64,000 nucleotides of DNA from Elusimicrobiota bacterium (GTDB taxonomy: Bacteria > Elusimicrobiota > Elusimicrobia > UBA1565 > UBA9628), in NCBI GenBank assembly GCA_027451985.1, contig DAIDHS010000010.1, positions 1 through 64,000 of the forward strand, in the 5' to 3' direction. Of this stretch, positions 42,685 to 51,372 are shown one piece after another. Positions within the stretch are counted from its first letter, which is position 1; every line of letters begins with the position of its first letter. The position numbers and the translations under genes were made by a program. The notes under the pieces were generated by a model. It made no database searches, had not been told where the DNA came from, and saw only the letters and a program-made list of their open reading frames with translations.

Positions 42685-43225
42685 CCGGCGCCGTCTCGGC
42701 GCGCCGCCACTGGCCGGGCGCGAGCGCTCCGAGAGAAAAGGGACCGTGGCTCGCGCGGATGAGGCGCAGCGTCGGATGTCCTACGGCGGCCGTCATCCGG
42801 CGGACCTGCCGGTTTCGTCCCTCCGTCAAGGTAATCTCCAGCCACGCGGTCGGCACGTTTTTGCGAAAGCGCACGGGCGGCACGCGCGGAAAGCGCGTCG
42901 GTTCTTTCTCTAGGATGTGAACTTCGCAGGGGCGGGTTGGCCCGTCCTTTAGGACGAGCCCTTTACGGATACGGGAGATTGCCGCCGCGTCCAGAACTCT
43001 CTCCACCTGAGCCCAGTAGGTCCGAGGGACCGCGAAGCGCGGTTCGCACAGCCGGCTTTGCAGGCGCCCATCGTCGCTTAAGATCAGAAGCCCTTCGCTG
43101 TCGTGATCGAGCCGTCCGCAGGGATAAATTCCTTTGGGCAGTCCGAACGCGGCCAGGGTCTTTTTGCCGCGCAGCGGCGTGAACTGAGAGACGACGCCGT
43201 AAGGCTTGTAGAAAAGGACGTTCAT
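42677..43225 (-). CDS. rluE: RluE-like 23S rRNA pseudouridine synthase (RsuA family)
   Basis: This 182-residue protein has no S4 domain and begins at once with the catalytic domain: MNVLFYKPYGVVSQFT, then the catalytic Asp in GRLDHDSEGLLILSDDG (about 40), and LTEGRNRQVRRMTAAVGHPTLRL. This is the RluE form, which isomerises U2457 in 23S rRNA (E. coli numbering). It overlaps the RluA-family gene upstream by four bases (ATGA). The exact rRNA target is inferred from the family. Confidence 0.85.
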   Translation of the reverse strand: MNVLFYKPYGVVSQFTPLRGKKTLAAFGLPKGIYPCGRLDHDSEGLLILSDDGRLQSRLCEPRFAVPRTYWAQVERVLDAAAISRIRKGLVLKDGPTRPCEVHILEKEPTRFPRVPPVRFRKNVPTAWLEITLTEGRNRQVRRMTAAVGHPTLRLIRASHGPFSLGALAPGQWRRAETAPAT

Positions 43226-43953
43226 GAGGCGGCGCCGCGGCCTTCGGCGCGCAGGAGGGAGAGCAGGCGGAGAAATTCATCGTCCGGCTCGGCGCGCAGG
43301 ACCAAGGGCGGGCCATGATCCGCTCCCGGAAGCCGGAGTTCCAAGGCATGCAGCATGAGCCTGGGGAATCCCCCGACCGGGCGGGGCGGCCGGCCGTAAA
43401 GCGGATCGCCGAGGATGGGGGTTCCGAGACTAAAAAAGTGGATGCGCAATTGATGGCGGCGGCCCGTTAGGGGGAAGGCCTCCACCAGGGCCGCTCCTGC
43501 AAAACGCTCGAGCATCTTGTAGCGCGTGAGGCTCGGCTGGCCTTTTGAATCGGCGACGCCCATGCGTCCGGAGCCGAAAAGGCGCAGGGGCTTGTCGATG
43601 GTCCCCGTGGGAGCGGGCGAACCCAGAAGCACGGTCCAATAGGTTTTTTGCGCGCGGCGGGCTTCGAAATCCCGGCAGAGCCTCTGGTGGGTCCGCGGGT
43701 TCTTCGCGAAGATTACGAGTCCGCTGGCTTCGCGATCAATGCGGTGAACGGTGAAGATTTTTTCGCCGGTGTGCCGCTGCGCTTGAAGGCAGAGAGGTTC
43801 TTCGGAAAGGCCGCGCCCCGGAATGACGGCCTGTCCGGCGGGTTTGTCGACAGCGAGCATCTCGCCATCCTCAAGGATGACGCGCAAGGGGGAACTCAAG
43901 AGCGGCCCGGGCGGGGGCTCGGCTAGGCGTGTTCCCCGGATCCGCCTCCGCAA
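43222..43953 (-). CDS. RluA-family pseudouridine synthase
   Basis: This protein of up to 243 residues has the RluA-family catalytic motif VHRIDREASGLVIFAKN (Asp about 72) and FPLTGRRHQLRIHFFSLG. It lacks the N-terminal S4 domain, like RluA/TruC-type enzymes. The start is uncertain: the frame opens with TTG at 43953, overlapping the small membrane protein, and homology begins only at about residue 22 (LRVILEDGEML). A later TTG may be used. It is coupled to the RluE-like gene by ATGA. The RNA target (tRNA or rRNA) is not resolved. Confidence 0.8.
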   Translation of the reverse strand: MRRRIRGTRLAEPPPGPLLSSPLRVILEDGEMLAVDKPAGQAVIPGRGLSEEPLCLQAQRHTGEKIFTVHRIDREASGLVIFAKNPRTHQRLCRDFEARRAQKTYWTVLLGSPAPTGTIDKPLRLFGSGRMGVADSKGQPSLTRYKMLERFAGAALVEAFPLTGRRHQLRIHFFSLGTPILGDPLYGRPPRPVGGFPRLMLHALELRLPGADHGPPLVLRAEPDDEFLRLLSLLRAEGRGAAS

Positions 43954-44036
43954 AGCTCGATGCCGATGACTGCGACCATAATGGCCGCGACGGCGCAGAC
44001 CAGGCCGATGAATGCCGCGAAATATTCCATTCCCAT
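43923..44036 (-). CDS. Small single-helix membrane protein, 37 residues
   Basis: The frame reads MGMEYFAAFIGL, then VCAVAAIMVAVIGIEL and a short CGGGSGEHA tail. A strong AAGGAG lies 7 bases before the ATG at 44036, and the single helix is well formed, so I think this is real. It sits 10 bases after the dienelactone hydrolase stop and overlaps the RluA-family frame. Function unknown; it could be a membrane anchor or a leader peptide. Confidence 0.6.
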   Translation of the reverse strand: MGMEYFAAFIGLVCAVAAIMVAVIGIELCGGGSGEHA

Positions 44037-44046
44037 ATAACGCTCC

Positions 44047-44811
44047 TTATGCGTCCGAAAGATTCGATCGGAGAAAATCAAGAACCATGGGCCACGCCAG
44101 CTTGGAGGCTTCCGCGTTGTAGCTGGCGCGTTCGTCGCAGAAGAATCCGTGGTCCGCATAGGAGAACTCGACGCTGGCGAATTTCTTGCCAGCCTGGGCC
44201 AGCGCGTCGGCCACTTGGCGATGGTGGTCTCTGGTGATATTTTTGTCCTGCCCGCCCCAGAAAAGCAGCAGCGGCCCGGATATGCGAGGCGCGCGATCCA
44301 GAAGCCCAGGGTTGGAGATCAGTGCGGTTTTGACCGGGGCGATGCCGCTGCCGTAAAAAGAGACCGCCGCGCGCAAGGGGCAAGCCGCCGCGGCCAAAAA
44401 GCTCGTGCGTCCGCCCATGCAGAAGCCGATGGCCCCCACACGGCCGGGGGCGACGCGGGAGTCCTTTGTCATGAAATTGAACGCGGCCTTGACGTCTGCC
44501 TCCAGCCCCTCGTTGGTCAAGGCGCGGACGTGCGGCATGACGGCGCTAAAATCGGTATAGGAGCCCTCGAATCCGGGAGCGCTTCGGTGAAACAACTCCG
44601 GCGCCAGGGTGAAATAGCCTTCCCGTGCCAGACGATCGGCCATCCCGCGTATGTAGTGGTTGAGGCCGAAGGCTTCCTGAAACACGAGCAGCCCGGGGGA
44701 AGGCCCCGCGCCCGAGGGCCGCGAGGCGTAAGCGTTCATGGACGTGCCGTCGGCGACTTTGAGGGTAACCGTCTCAGTTTCGAGATTGGGCGAGGCTTCA
44801 AGTCTGGTCAT
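44047..44811 (-). CDS. Dienelactone hydrolase-family protein
   Basis: This 254-residue alpha/beta-hydrolase has catalytic Cys in GFCMGG (about 131), Asp in GGQDKN (about 186) and His in YADHGFFCD (about 219), the C-D-H triad of the family. It cleaves ester or lactone bonds, perhaps of aromatic breakdown products or endogenous esters. The N-terminus (LETETVTLKVADGTSMNAY) is the usual beta-hairpin. It lies upstream of the pseudouridine synthases in a loosely packed minus-strand cluster. Confidence 0.8.
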   Translation of the reverse strand: MTRLEASPNLETETVTLKVADGTSMNAYASRPSGAGPSPGLLVFQEAFGLNHYIRGMADRLAREGYFTLAPELFHRSAPGFEGSYTDFSAVMPHVRALTNEGLEADVKAAFNFMTKDSRVAPGRVGAIGFCMGGRTSFLAAAACPLRAAVSFYGSGIAPVKTALISNPGLLDRAPRISGPLLLFWGGQDKNITRDHHRQVADALAQAGKKFASVEFSYADHGFFCDERASYNAEASKLAWPMVLDFLRSNLSDA

Positions 44812-44851
44812 CGCGCGATATTCTGGATTTTACCAAAATTCGCGCGTCCGA

Positions 44852-45718
44852 TTAAAAGCGGCGGCAGGGCGCGCCGGCGCAGGGCAGGACGCGGGGCCGG
44901 TGAGCGCGAGGCCAATGAGACAGAAGCAGAAAATTATGCGTTGCGCCTTCGACGTTGGCTCCGGTTTTGCCGGCCAGCAGGCCGTCGGCGATCCAGCGCA
45001 GGACACGGTGCTTTTTACCCGCGCGGTGGAGCAGGATGGCCGCGGTCGTAACCACCGCTTGGCCGACGAGCATCGAGGTGATCACTCCTTTTTCGTTTTT
45101 GTTCCCAAATGCGGTGTAAAGGGGATCCATTTCGTAGCCGCCCTTGCCCAGCACCTTAGCCGTGCTGTACGCATCCAAAGCCGTCGCGGCCCAGCTGGCG
45201 GGAAGCAACGTGCGATAAAAATAGTCCGGCTTGGAATGGCGCTTAATATTGGGTTTGGGCGCATCAGGCAGAGAGGGCGCGGGCGGTATGGTCAGGGACG
45301 AGCTTTCCGCCGCTTTTTCGGGTTCAGGAGCCCGCAAAGCCGGCGTTTCAAGGGCGTTCTCGGCGCCGGCCGCGGCGGAGACTGGAGACGCCGCGCGGTT
45401 TCCGGATCCGGCGGACGAGGCGTCGAAAAAATCCTCCAGGCTGCTGGAAACGGCGGAACGGTCTTCTCCGGGCTTGGCCAGGGCGGCGTCTAATTTTTGC
45501 AGACGGGGCAGAACTCGGGCGCGTGTGGAGCGGCCTTTTTGCGCGTCGGCGCAGGCGCCGTATTGCGGCGAACCTTTCGGGAACATGGCAGAGCAAGAGC
45601 ACTGCGGCGACCGGCTTTGAGGATTCGTACAAGGTGCCAGCGCCTTGGCGCGAGAGGGGAGCGCAAAAGCCGTTAGGGCGAAGGCGAAGAGCCAGCCGCA
45701 CGAGGTTTTTTGTTCCAT
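44852..45718 (-). CDS. Hypothetical secreted protein
   Basis: This 288-residue frame begins MEQKTSCGWLFAFAL...ALPSRAKA, a signal peptide. It has a cysteine cluster CTNPQSRSPQCSCSAM (about 29-44), a low-complexity Pro/Ala/Ser-rich middle, and a hydrophobic C-terminal region (ALDAYSTAKVLGKGGYEMDPLY, ITSMLVGQAVVTTAAILL) that looks membrane-associated. I do not recognise the family. The start at 45718 is chosen because the signal peptide begins there; the longer frame from 45847 does not look like an N-terminus. Confidence 0.55.
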   Translation of the reverse strand: MEQKTSCGWLFAFALTAFALPSRAKALAPCTNPQSRSPQCSCSAMFPKGSPQYGACADAQKGRSTRARVLPRLQKLDAALAKPGEDRSAVSSSLEDFFDASSAGSGNRAASPVSAAAGAENALETPALRAPEPEKAAESSSLTIPPAPSLPDAPKPNIKRHSKPDYFYRTLLPASWAATALDAYSTAKVLGKGGYEMDPLYTAFGNKNEKGVITSMLVGQAVVTTAAILLHRAGKKHRVLRWIADGLLAGKTGANVEGATHNFLLLSHWPRAHRPRVLPCAGAPCRRF

Positions 45719-45804
45719 GCTAGAAGGGTAAGGATATTCGGCGGTTTCCGCAGGGGTCCGGAGGCTCACCAAATAAGGGACTAAAGGCCCATGCGCACGA
45801 TGCG

Positions 45805-47043
45805 CTATTTGGCGGGCAAATCCATCCGGCGCAGATCTCCCGACCATAGCGTCGCCGCGGCAGCCGTGACGAGCGTTACGGCGCCGCCCAAGAGGACGCT
45901 GGGCACCGTGCCCATGAGCTGGGCTAGAAGCCCGGATTCGAAGGCGCCCAGCTCATTGGACACGCTGATGAAAATAGAGTTGACCGCCGAGATGCGGCCG
46001 CGCATGTCGTCAGGCGAGTGGATTTGAATCATAACCGAGCGGATGACCATGCTTATGGAATCGAGCGCGCCGCCGGCCGCCAAAAAAGCTGCGGATAGAA
46101 TGAAGCTTGTCGAAAGAGCGAAGCCGAGGATGGTCAGACCGAAGCCCGCGACGACGGCTAAAAGGACGGCTCCGGCGTTGCGCTGGATGGGCTTCTTGAC
46201 GAGCCAAGCGCTGGCCGCGAGAGCTCCCACGGCAGGCGCGGCACGCAGCCATCCCAATCCCGCGGGACCGACATGGAGGATGTCCTTGGCAAAGACGGGC
46301 AGGAGCGCGGTGACGCCTCCAAAGAGAACCGCGAACATGTCGAGTGAGAGGGCGGGCAACAGAAGCGTGTGCCCGAAAACGAAACGCAGGCCCGCCAGCG
46401 CGGCGCTGCCAGTGCTTTCCTTGTTAGCGGTCGCGTAGGAGGGAGCGGCGGCCGGAGCCGTGATGGGCGCGATGAGGACCAAGCCTGCGGCCAAGAGCGC
46501 CGCGTCCACCGCGTGCGGCGCTCGCCCGCCCAGCCAGGCAAAGAGCAGTCCGCCCGCTAGAGGGCCCGCGATGGCGGCCGTGTGGATGGCGGAGACCGTC
46601 CAGGCCGAGGATTCGTGGTAGAGTTCGCGGCCGACCAGCCGCGCGATGAGGGTTCCGCGGGCTGGCATGGCGAATCCTGCGCCCACGCCGCTGACGAAGC
46701 TGGCCGCGTAAATCCAGGCCACGCGCGCTCCGGTGGAGAGCCCGAAGCCCCCACCCGAAACGGCGGCGAGAATCAGGGCGGAGACGATGCTTAAGCGCAG
46801 GACCCAGCGGTAGATTCCCATGGGTTCGGTGCGGTCGACGATGTGTCCCGCGAAGAGCGCCAACACGATGGCCGGAACGGCCTGCACCAGCCCGATGATG
46901 CCCAGGGCGAGCTTGGAGCCGGTCAGTACGTAAATCTGCCAGCCCACGACCAGGGCCTGGATTTGCTGGGAGAACTCGTAGAGCAGTCCGGCCTGGGTGA
47001 AGAGGAGGAAATTGCGGCGTCCGGCGGCAGCATTCGCGCTCAT
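45805..47043 (-). CDS. MFS transporter (EntS/MFS_3-like)
   Basis: This 412-residue protein has about twelve helices and MFS_3-type motifs (FAGHIVDRTEPMGIYRWVLRL near residue 60, DMRGRISAVNSIFISVSNELGAFESG near 345). It probably exports a small molecule such as a siderophore or drug. Its pattern is close to that of the exporter in the lux-type operon, but no biosynthetic genes adjoin it here. Its promoter region faces alanine dehydrogenase on the other strand. Confidence 0.8.
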   Translation of the reverse strand: MSANAAAGRRNFLLFTQAGLLYEFSQQIQALVVGWQIYVLTGSKLALGIIGLVQAVPAIVLALFAGHIVDRTEPMGIYRWVLRLSIVSALILAAVSGGGFGLSTGARVAWIYAASFVSGVGAGFAMPARGTLIARLVGRELYHESSAWTVSAIHTAAIAGPLAGGLLFAWLGGRAPHAVDAALLAAGLVLIAPITAPAAAPSYATANKESTGSAALAGLRFVFGHTLLLPALSLDMFAVLFGGVTALLPVFAKDILHVGPAGLGWLRAAPAVGALAASAWLVKKPIQRNAGAVLLAVVAGFGLTILGFALSTSFILSAAFLAAGGALDSISMVIRSVMIQIHSPDDMRGRISAVNSIFISVSNELGAFESGLLAQLMGTVPSVLLGGAVTLVTAAAATLWSGDLRRMDLPAK

Positions 47044-47157
47044 GCAACGGCGAGTTTAGCAAATCAGCCCGGAGGGGATTGGAGTAAAACGGGCTTAAAT
47101 TGGTATAAGAGAAGCGAGATGCCCGCTAGGGCGCGACAACCACGGAGGAATTTTAAA

Positions 47158-48270
47158 ATGATCATCGGAGTTCCCAAAGAAATCAAGAACAGAGAGCATC
47201 GCGTCGGCCTCGTCCCGGGGGGCGTCAAGGCGCTCATCAAAGACGGGCACAAGGTTCTTATTGAGAAAAACGCCGGGGTCGGTTCCGGCATTACGGACGC
47301 CGAGTACAAGGATGCGGGGGCCAAGATCATCCCGGACAAGCAGGACCTGTTCGACCAATCCGAGATGATCATCAAGGTCAAGGAGCCCTTGGCCGAGGAG
47401 TTCGAATATTTTCACGAGGGCCAGGTCCTTTACACCTACCTGCACTTGGCCGCGGTGCCGGAACTGGTGCGCTTTTTGCAGAAGAAGAAAATCAAGGCGG
47501 TGGCCTATGAGACCATCCAGAAGGACGACGGCAGCCTGCCGCTCTTGACGCCCATGAGCGAGGTCGCCGGCAAAATGTCGGTGCAGCTGGGCGCTCAGTT
47601 TTTGGAGAAGCACTACGGCGGTCGCGGCATCCTTTTGGGTGGCGTGCCGGGCACCGTGCGCGGCGTAGTTACCATTATCGGCGGCGGCGTGGTCGGCATC
47701 AACGCGGCTAAAATCGCGGTGGGCATGGGCGCGCGTGTGAACATCCTCGATATTTCCGCCTCGCGGTTGGCTTATTTGGACGACGTTTTCGGCAATGCGG
47801 TCACCACGCTCATGAGCCACGAAGAGAACATCACCGCCTCTGTGGTGGGCGCGGACTTGGTCATCGGCGGAGTCCTCATTCCTGGCGCCAAGGCCCCCAA
47901 GCTCGTCACCGAGGCCATGGTCAAGAAGATGCGCCCCGGCTCAGTTATCGTAGACGTGGCCGTGGACCAGGGCGGATGCGTCGAGACCTGCGAGGTCACC
48001 AGCCACGACAAGCCCGTGGTGGTCAAGCACGGCGTGCTGCACTACGCGGTACCCAATATCCCCGGCGCGGTGCCTTACACCTCTACCTACGCGCTGACCA
48101 ACGTGACGCTCAAGTACGCGCGCGACATCGCGAAGCTGGGTCTTGAGGCCGCCATCCGGCGCGACCAATCCTTGGCGCGCGGCGTCAACATCTACGGCGG
48201 CAACATCACCTGCGACGCGGTGGGCAAGGCCGTGGGAGAAAAGACCAAAGAACTCGCGGCGCTGCTTTAA
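47158..48270 (+). CDS. ald: Alanine dehydrogenase
   Basis: This 370-residue enzyme interconverts L-alanine with pyruvate, NH4+ and NADH. It has the expected catalytic residues Lys75 (VKEPLAEEF) and His96 ([12 protein letters not shown]), the N-terminal [18 protein letters not shown], and a Rossmann motif [12 protein letters not shown]. The ATG at 47158 has GGAGG seven bases upstream; the longer frame from 46843 is rejected. It could dispose of pyruvate and NADH when oxygen is scarce, pairing with the aminotransferase at 58660, although the two genes are not linked. Confidence 0.95.
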   Translation: MIIGVPKEIKNREHRVGLVPGGVKALIKDGHKVLIEKNAGVGSGITDAEYKDAGAKIIPDKQDLFDQSEMIIKVKEPLAEEFEYFHEGQVLYTYLHLAAVPELVRFLQKKKIKAVAYETIQKDDGSLPLLTPMSEVAGKMSVQLGAQFLEKHYGGRGILLGGVPGTVRGVVTIIGGGVVGINAAKIAVGMGARVNILDISASRLAYLDDVFGNAVTTLMSHEENITASVVGADLVIGGVLIPGAKAPKLVTEAMVKKMRPGSVIVDVAVDQGGCVETCEVTSHDKPVVVKHGVLHYAVPNIPGAVPYTSTYALTNVTLKYARDIAKLGLEAAIRRDQSLARGVNIYGGNITCDAVGKAVGEKTKELAALL

Positions 48271-48275
48271 CGGCC

Positions 48276-49076
48276 TCAATCGCCGGAGCGGGGTTCAATC
48301 GGGGCGAGGTAAAAATCGACCTTTAGCGGGCGTGCCCCCAAACCTTGGAGCGGATAGGGCCCAAGGAGCGAACCGTTGAGGGAGCGGATGATGCGCCGCC
48401 GTTCATCGAGCGGCATGCCCATCACACCCTCGGTCTGGGGATCGAGATAAGACCGGGCGTATCCTTTGCTGAGGATGCGGACTGCGTAGGCGGCGCCTCC
48501 GCTTAAGAAGGGGACGCGCAGTCCGTAACGTCCGTTTGCGTCGGTCTTGGTTCGAAAGCTGTGTTTTATGTTCTGCGAGGAGAAGATGAGTTCCGCCGCG
48601 GGCACGGGTCTAAGGCTCTCCAAATTAAAAACCGTGCCTTCGAAAATCCACCCCGAGCGTTGCGTCGGTCCTCTCCTAGGCGTGATGACGGTCACGGCGT
48701 CTCCCTCGTCGCCTCCGCTGTAGATGTCTTTGGGCTTGAGATACGTGGTCCGGGTGTGGACGCCATCCCATGGATAGGCTCCGGGCCTTGGCTGGCCGGC
48801 GCTGCTGGGCTGGGAGGCGCCGCCTGAAAGGCCGAAAAGATCGTTTCCCGCGACGGTGGCGCTGCCGTAGCGCAGCACGAAGCTCAAGGCGTTCCAGCCG
48901 CCCCAACCCAAGGCTAAAAGCGCCGCCAGCCACACCGCCAGCTTAACGAAAGAGGGGATTCGGGAAGCTCGTGCCCGCTCCGCGTCTTCGTCAGATTCAA
49001 AAGACATGGGGCAATAAGGACAAACTGTGGTGCCCGGCGGCACCGGTTTTTTACAAGCGGGACAGCGTTCGGGCAT
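48276..49076 (-). CDS. Zinc-ribbon membrane protein with carboxypeptidase-regulatory-like domain
   Basis: This 266-residue protein starts with a zinc ribbon (CPACKKP...CPYCPMSF, four cysteines in CxxC pairs), then a single membrane helix near 45-65 (VKLAVWLAALLALGWGG), a Gly/Ser/Pro linker, and a periplasmic beta-rich domain. The last part resembles the carboxypeptidase-D regulatory fold (IFEGTVFNLESLRPVPAAELIF, TKTDANGRYGLRVP). The ribbon stays in the cytoplasm. It ends the ABC-transporter operon, so it may link the exporter to the cell surface. Function unknown. Confidence 0.6.
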   Translation of the reverse strand: MPERCPACKKPVPPGTTVCPYCPMSFESDEDAERARASRIPSFVKLAVWLAALLALGWGGWNALSFVLRYGSATVAGNDLFGLSGGASQPSSAGQPRPGAYPWDGVHTRTTYLKPKDIYSGGDEGDAVTVITPRRGPTQRSGWIFEGTVFNLESLRPVPAAELIFSSQNIKHSFRTKTDANGRYGLRVPFLSGGAAYAVRILSKGYARSYLDPQTEGVMGMPLDERRRIIRSLNGSLLGPYPLQGLGARPLKVDFYLAPIEPRSGD

Positions 49077-49086
49077 AGGTGTTCTT

Positions 49087-49761
49087 TCAGCGAGCGCCCA
49101 GCTTTTCGATCATGAGCTGCGCCAAGCGGCGGTAGCCGGCGTCGGTCGTGGTTGCGAGGATGTCGCGATAGAGGGCGACGGCTTCCCGTTTTTTTCCGAT
49201 TTGCGCGTTGAGGAAGGCGGCCATGCTTTTGAGGAACGTGGGGCAATCCTTTGAGGCGAGAACCGGCGCGAGGAATTTGAGGATTTGCTCCGTGTCGGCG
49301 CGGTTCCTCCGGTTTTTGACGCCCACGGCCGCCAGGAGCGCATGGAAGCGGACGCTGCCCGGATTAAGCGCGATGGCCTCGTTCAAGAGTTCGACGGCTT
49401 CATTGGTCCTCTTCAGATTGAAGGCCAACGAGCCCGCCGAATAAATCACGGCGTATTCAAAATGAGGATCCAGATTGAGGATTTGTCGGGCGCGGGGTAG
49501 GATTTCCGGATAATCGCCGCCGCCGTTCTCAACGACATTTTCCGGCAGACCCGCTTGAGGCGTCCCGTAGTAAAGCATAAGGTGTATGAAGCCCAGGTCC
49601 GCCGCATCGCGGCGCATGCCCAAGCTCAGGAATCCTGCGTCCGAGAGAACATCGTTTTCTGCGGAAACGATGCGGACATCAATGGGCGGAGGCGGGGGCA
49701 GAACTTGACGTGTGGCGCCGTTTAAGGCCGCGCAGGCGGCCAGGGCCCACAGGAGTTCCAT
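49087..49761 (-). CDS. Secreted TPR-repeat protein
   Basis: This 224-residue protein begins with a hydrophobic start (MELLWALAACAALNG), probably a signal peptide or a short lipoprotein-like leader (AACAAL). It continues with helix pairs in the TPR pattern (FEYAVIYSAGSLAFNLKRTNEAVELLNEAIALNPGS, AFLNAQIGKKREAVALYRDIL). TPRs bind partner proteins. It begins one base past the permease stop, so it is part of the ABC operon and may be an accessory subunit of the exporter. Confidence 0.65.
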   Translation of the reverse strand: MELLWALAACAALNGATRQVLPPPPPIDVRIVSAENDVLSDAGFLSLGMRRDAADLGFIHLMLYYGTPQAGLPENVVENGGGDYPEILPRARQILNLDPHFEYAVIYSAGSLAFNLKRTNEAVELLNEAIALNPGSVRFHALLAAVGVKNRRNRADTEQILKFLAPVLASKDCPTFLKSMAAFLNAQIGKKREAVALYRDILATTTDAGYRRLAQLMIEKLGAR

Positions 49762-49762
49762 G

Positions 49763-50518
49763 CTAGAGTTCGCGGCGCGAGAAAAGCCTGGCCGCGCAGG
49801 TCAGCCAGATTCCTGAGTAAATGGCGCAGTAGGAGCCCCAGAGCGCCAGGGGCGGGACGGCCGTGGAGGCCAGGTTGTCGCGCCAGTTCAAGAGCCCGAG
49901 GTTGGGGATGACATAGGAAACGGCTTTCAAAAACCAGATCGCGGATCCGGGAGTCCGCCCAGCTAGGAATCGGATTTCCGGGATGAAGTGGCCGAGAGTC
50001 CATAGGATCCCGGAGATAAGCAATGCCGTCAGTGCCGAACTGAAGAACAAAGACAAAAACAATGCGACGCTCGTGGTGACGAAGATCGCCAGGAAGGATC
50101 CGAGCAGGGCCCAAAGATAGGCGCCGTTCCACGCCCAGCCTTTGCAGAGAAGGAGCGCGACGTGGAACGCCGCCATGAGGCACATGGCGGCCAGGACCGA
50201 GGCCATCAGGCCGGCAAAACGGCCCAGAAGGTAGTGCGCTCTGGCGATGGGCCTGGTAAGAGCCAGGTAAACCGTTTTGCTTTCAATTTCGCCCAGCAAA
50301 CCCGTGGCTGCGCCATAGACGGCCACCGCAAGGCCTGCGAGTTCTATGAGACTTAAGCCGAAATCCAGAAGGATGCGGACTTGCTGCTCCTGCGCAAGAA
50401 TGCCCAAGAGCATTCCAGTGTAGACCAAGACCACGCCGAAGATGATGCAGATGGCGAAAAACCGGCTGCGGGCGTTTTCCCAAAAGGAATTCCAAGCGAC
50501 CAGCGCCGTATTTTTCAT
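49763..50518 (-). CDS. ABC-2 type permease
   Basis: This 251-residue integral membrane protein has six hydrophobic helices in the ABC-2 layout, with LLGEIESKTVYLALTRPIARAHYLLGRF near residue 75. That segment is typical of the coupling region in ABC-2 permeases of the NosY/gliding type. It is coupled to the ATPase (ATGA, 50515-50518) and followed by a TPR protein. The substrate of this minus-strand exporter is unknown. Confidence 0.85.
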   Translation of the reverse strand: MKNTALVAWNSFWENARSRFFAICIIFGVVLVYTGMLLGILAQEQQVRILLDFGLSLIELAGLAVAVYGAATGLLGEIESKTVYLALTRPIARAHYLLGRFAGLMASVLAAMCLMAAFHVALLLCKGWAWNGAYLWALLGSFLAIFVTTSVALFLSLFFSSALTALLISGILWTLGHFIPEIRFLAGRTPGSAIWFLKAVSYVIPNLGLLNWRDNLASTAVPPLALWGSYCAIYSGIWLTCAARLFSRREL

Positions 50519-51285
50519 GGCCGCACCGTTTCCACGAAGAGCCCTTCAAGGCCTCCGGGTGAATTGCGCCAATCCTTCTGTTCCAGCAGCCTGATGAGCC
50601 GGCCTTCCTTCATGATGCCGACTCGGTCGCAGAGTTTTTCCACTTCCGAAATGCCGTGCGAGGAGATGAGCAGGGTCTTGCCCTGATCTCTGAGTCCAGC
50701 GAGCAAATCCCGTATGTCCTTAATGGCCAAGGGATCGAGCCCGCTGGAGGGCTCGTCTAGGATGAGCAGGTCGGGCTCGTGTAGGATGGCTTGGGCTAGG
50801 CCTAGGCGCTGAACCATGCCTTTGGACATTTCCTTGATGCGGGTTTTTCGGGCGGCTGCCAGCCCTACGTCAACTAAGGTGTCGGTGATTTTTTGTTCCA
50901 GGGCGCCGGACGCGAGTCCTGAGAGTAGTCCGTAAAAGCGGAGGCACTCCTCGGTCGTCGCGAAAGCGGGAAAGCACGGCAGTTCGGGCAGGTAACCGAC
51001 GCGCGCGCAGACGCCGAGACTGCCGGGAGTCTTCATAAAGACGGCGGCGTCCCCGTGCGTCGGCCGGATGAGACCCAGGATGAGCTTGAAGGTCGTGGTT
51101 TTCCCGCTGCCATTCAACCCCAGAAGGCCGAAGGCCTCGCCGGGGAATATCTCCAAGTTCAAGCCCTCGACGCCGCGCGACTCTCGGGAACGGATAAAGC
51201 CGGGGCGGCGGTAAATCTTGGTCACCGCCCGCAGAACGACGGGCGCCGCTTTCCCGCCGGAGTCAACGCCGGAGCCGTGCTTCAT
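50515..51285 (-). CDS. ABC transporter ATP-binding protein
   Basis: This 256-residue ATPase has Walker A GLNGSGKTTT (about 54), signature MSKGMVQRLG (a variant of LSGGQ), Walker B LLILDEPSSGLD and the H-loop SSHGISEVEKL. The variant signature is common in ABC-2 exporters. The start at 51285 is chosen because the longer frame (to 51579) runs into sequence of another gene. It is the first gene of a four-gene operon with the permease, TPR and zinc-ribbon proteins, and is divergent from the histidine kinase. Confidence 0.85.
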   Translation of the reverse strand: MKHGSGVDSGGKAAPVVLRAVTKIYRRPGFIRSRESRGVEGLNLEIFPGEAFGLLGLNGSGKTTTFKLILGLIRPTHGDAAVFMKTPGSLGVCARVGYLPELPCFPAFATTEECLRFYGLLSGLASGALEQKITDTLVDVGLAAARKTRIKEMSKGMVQRLGLAQAILHEPDLLILDEPSSGLDPLAIKDIRDLLAGLRDQGKTLLISSHGISEVEKLCDRVGIMKEGRLIRLLEQKDWRNSPGGLEGLFVETVRP

Positions 51286-51372
51286 TCTTTTTCCGGACCT
51301 ATTGTAGCACAAGCGCCCGCAGGCTTTTCCCAGTAAATTGCCAAGAAGGAAAAAAACGGGTTTAATCGATGA

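Noticed and set aside
48280-48310. GGTTCAATC-like motif suggesting a tRNA T-loop
   Set aside because: No acceptor or anticodon stems around it, and it lies at the 3' end of a coding gene.
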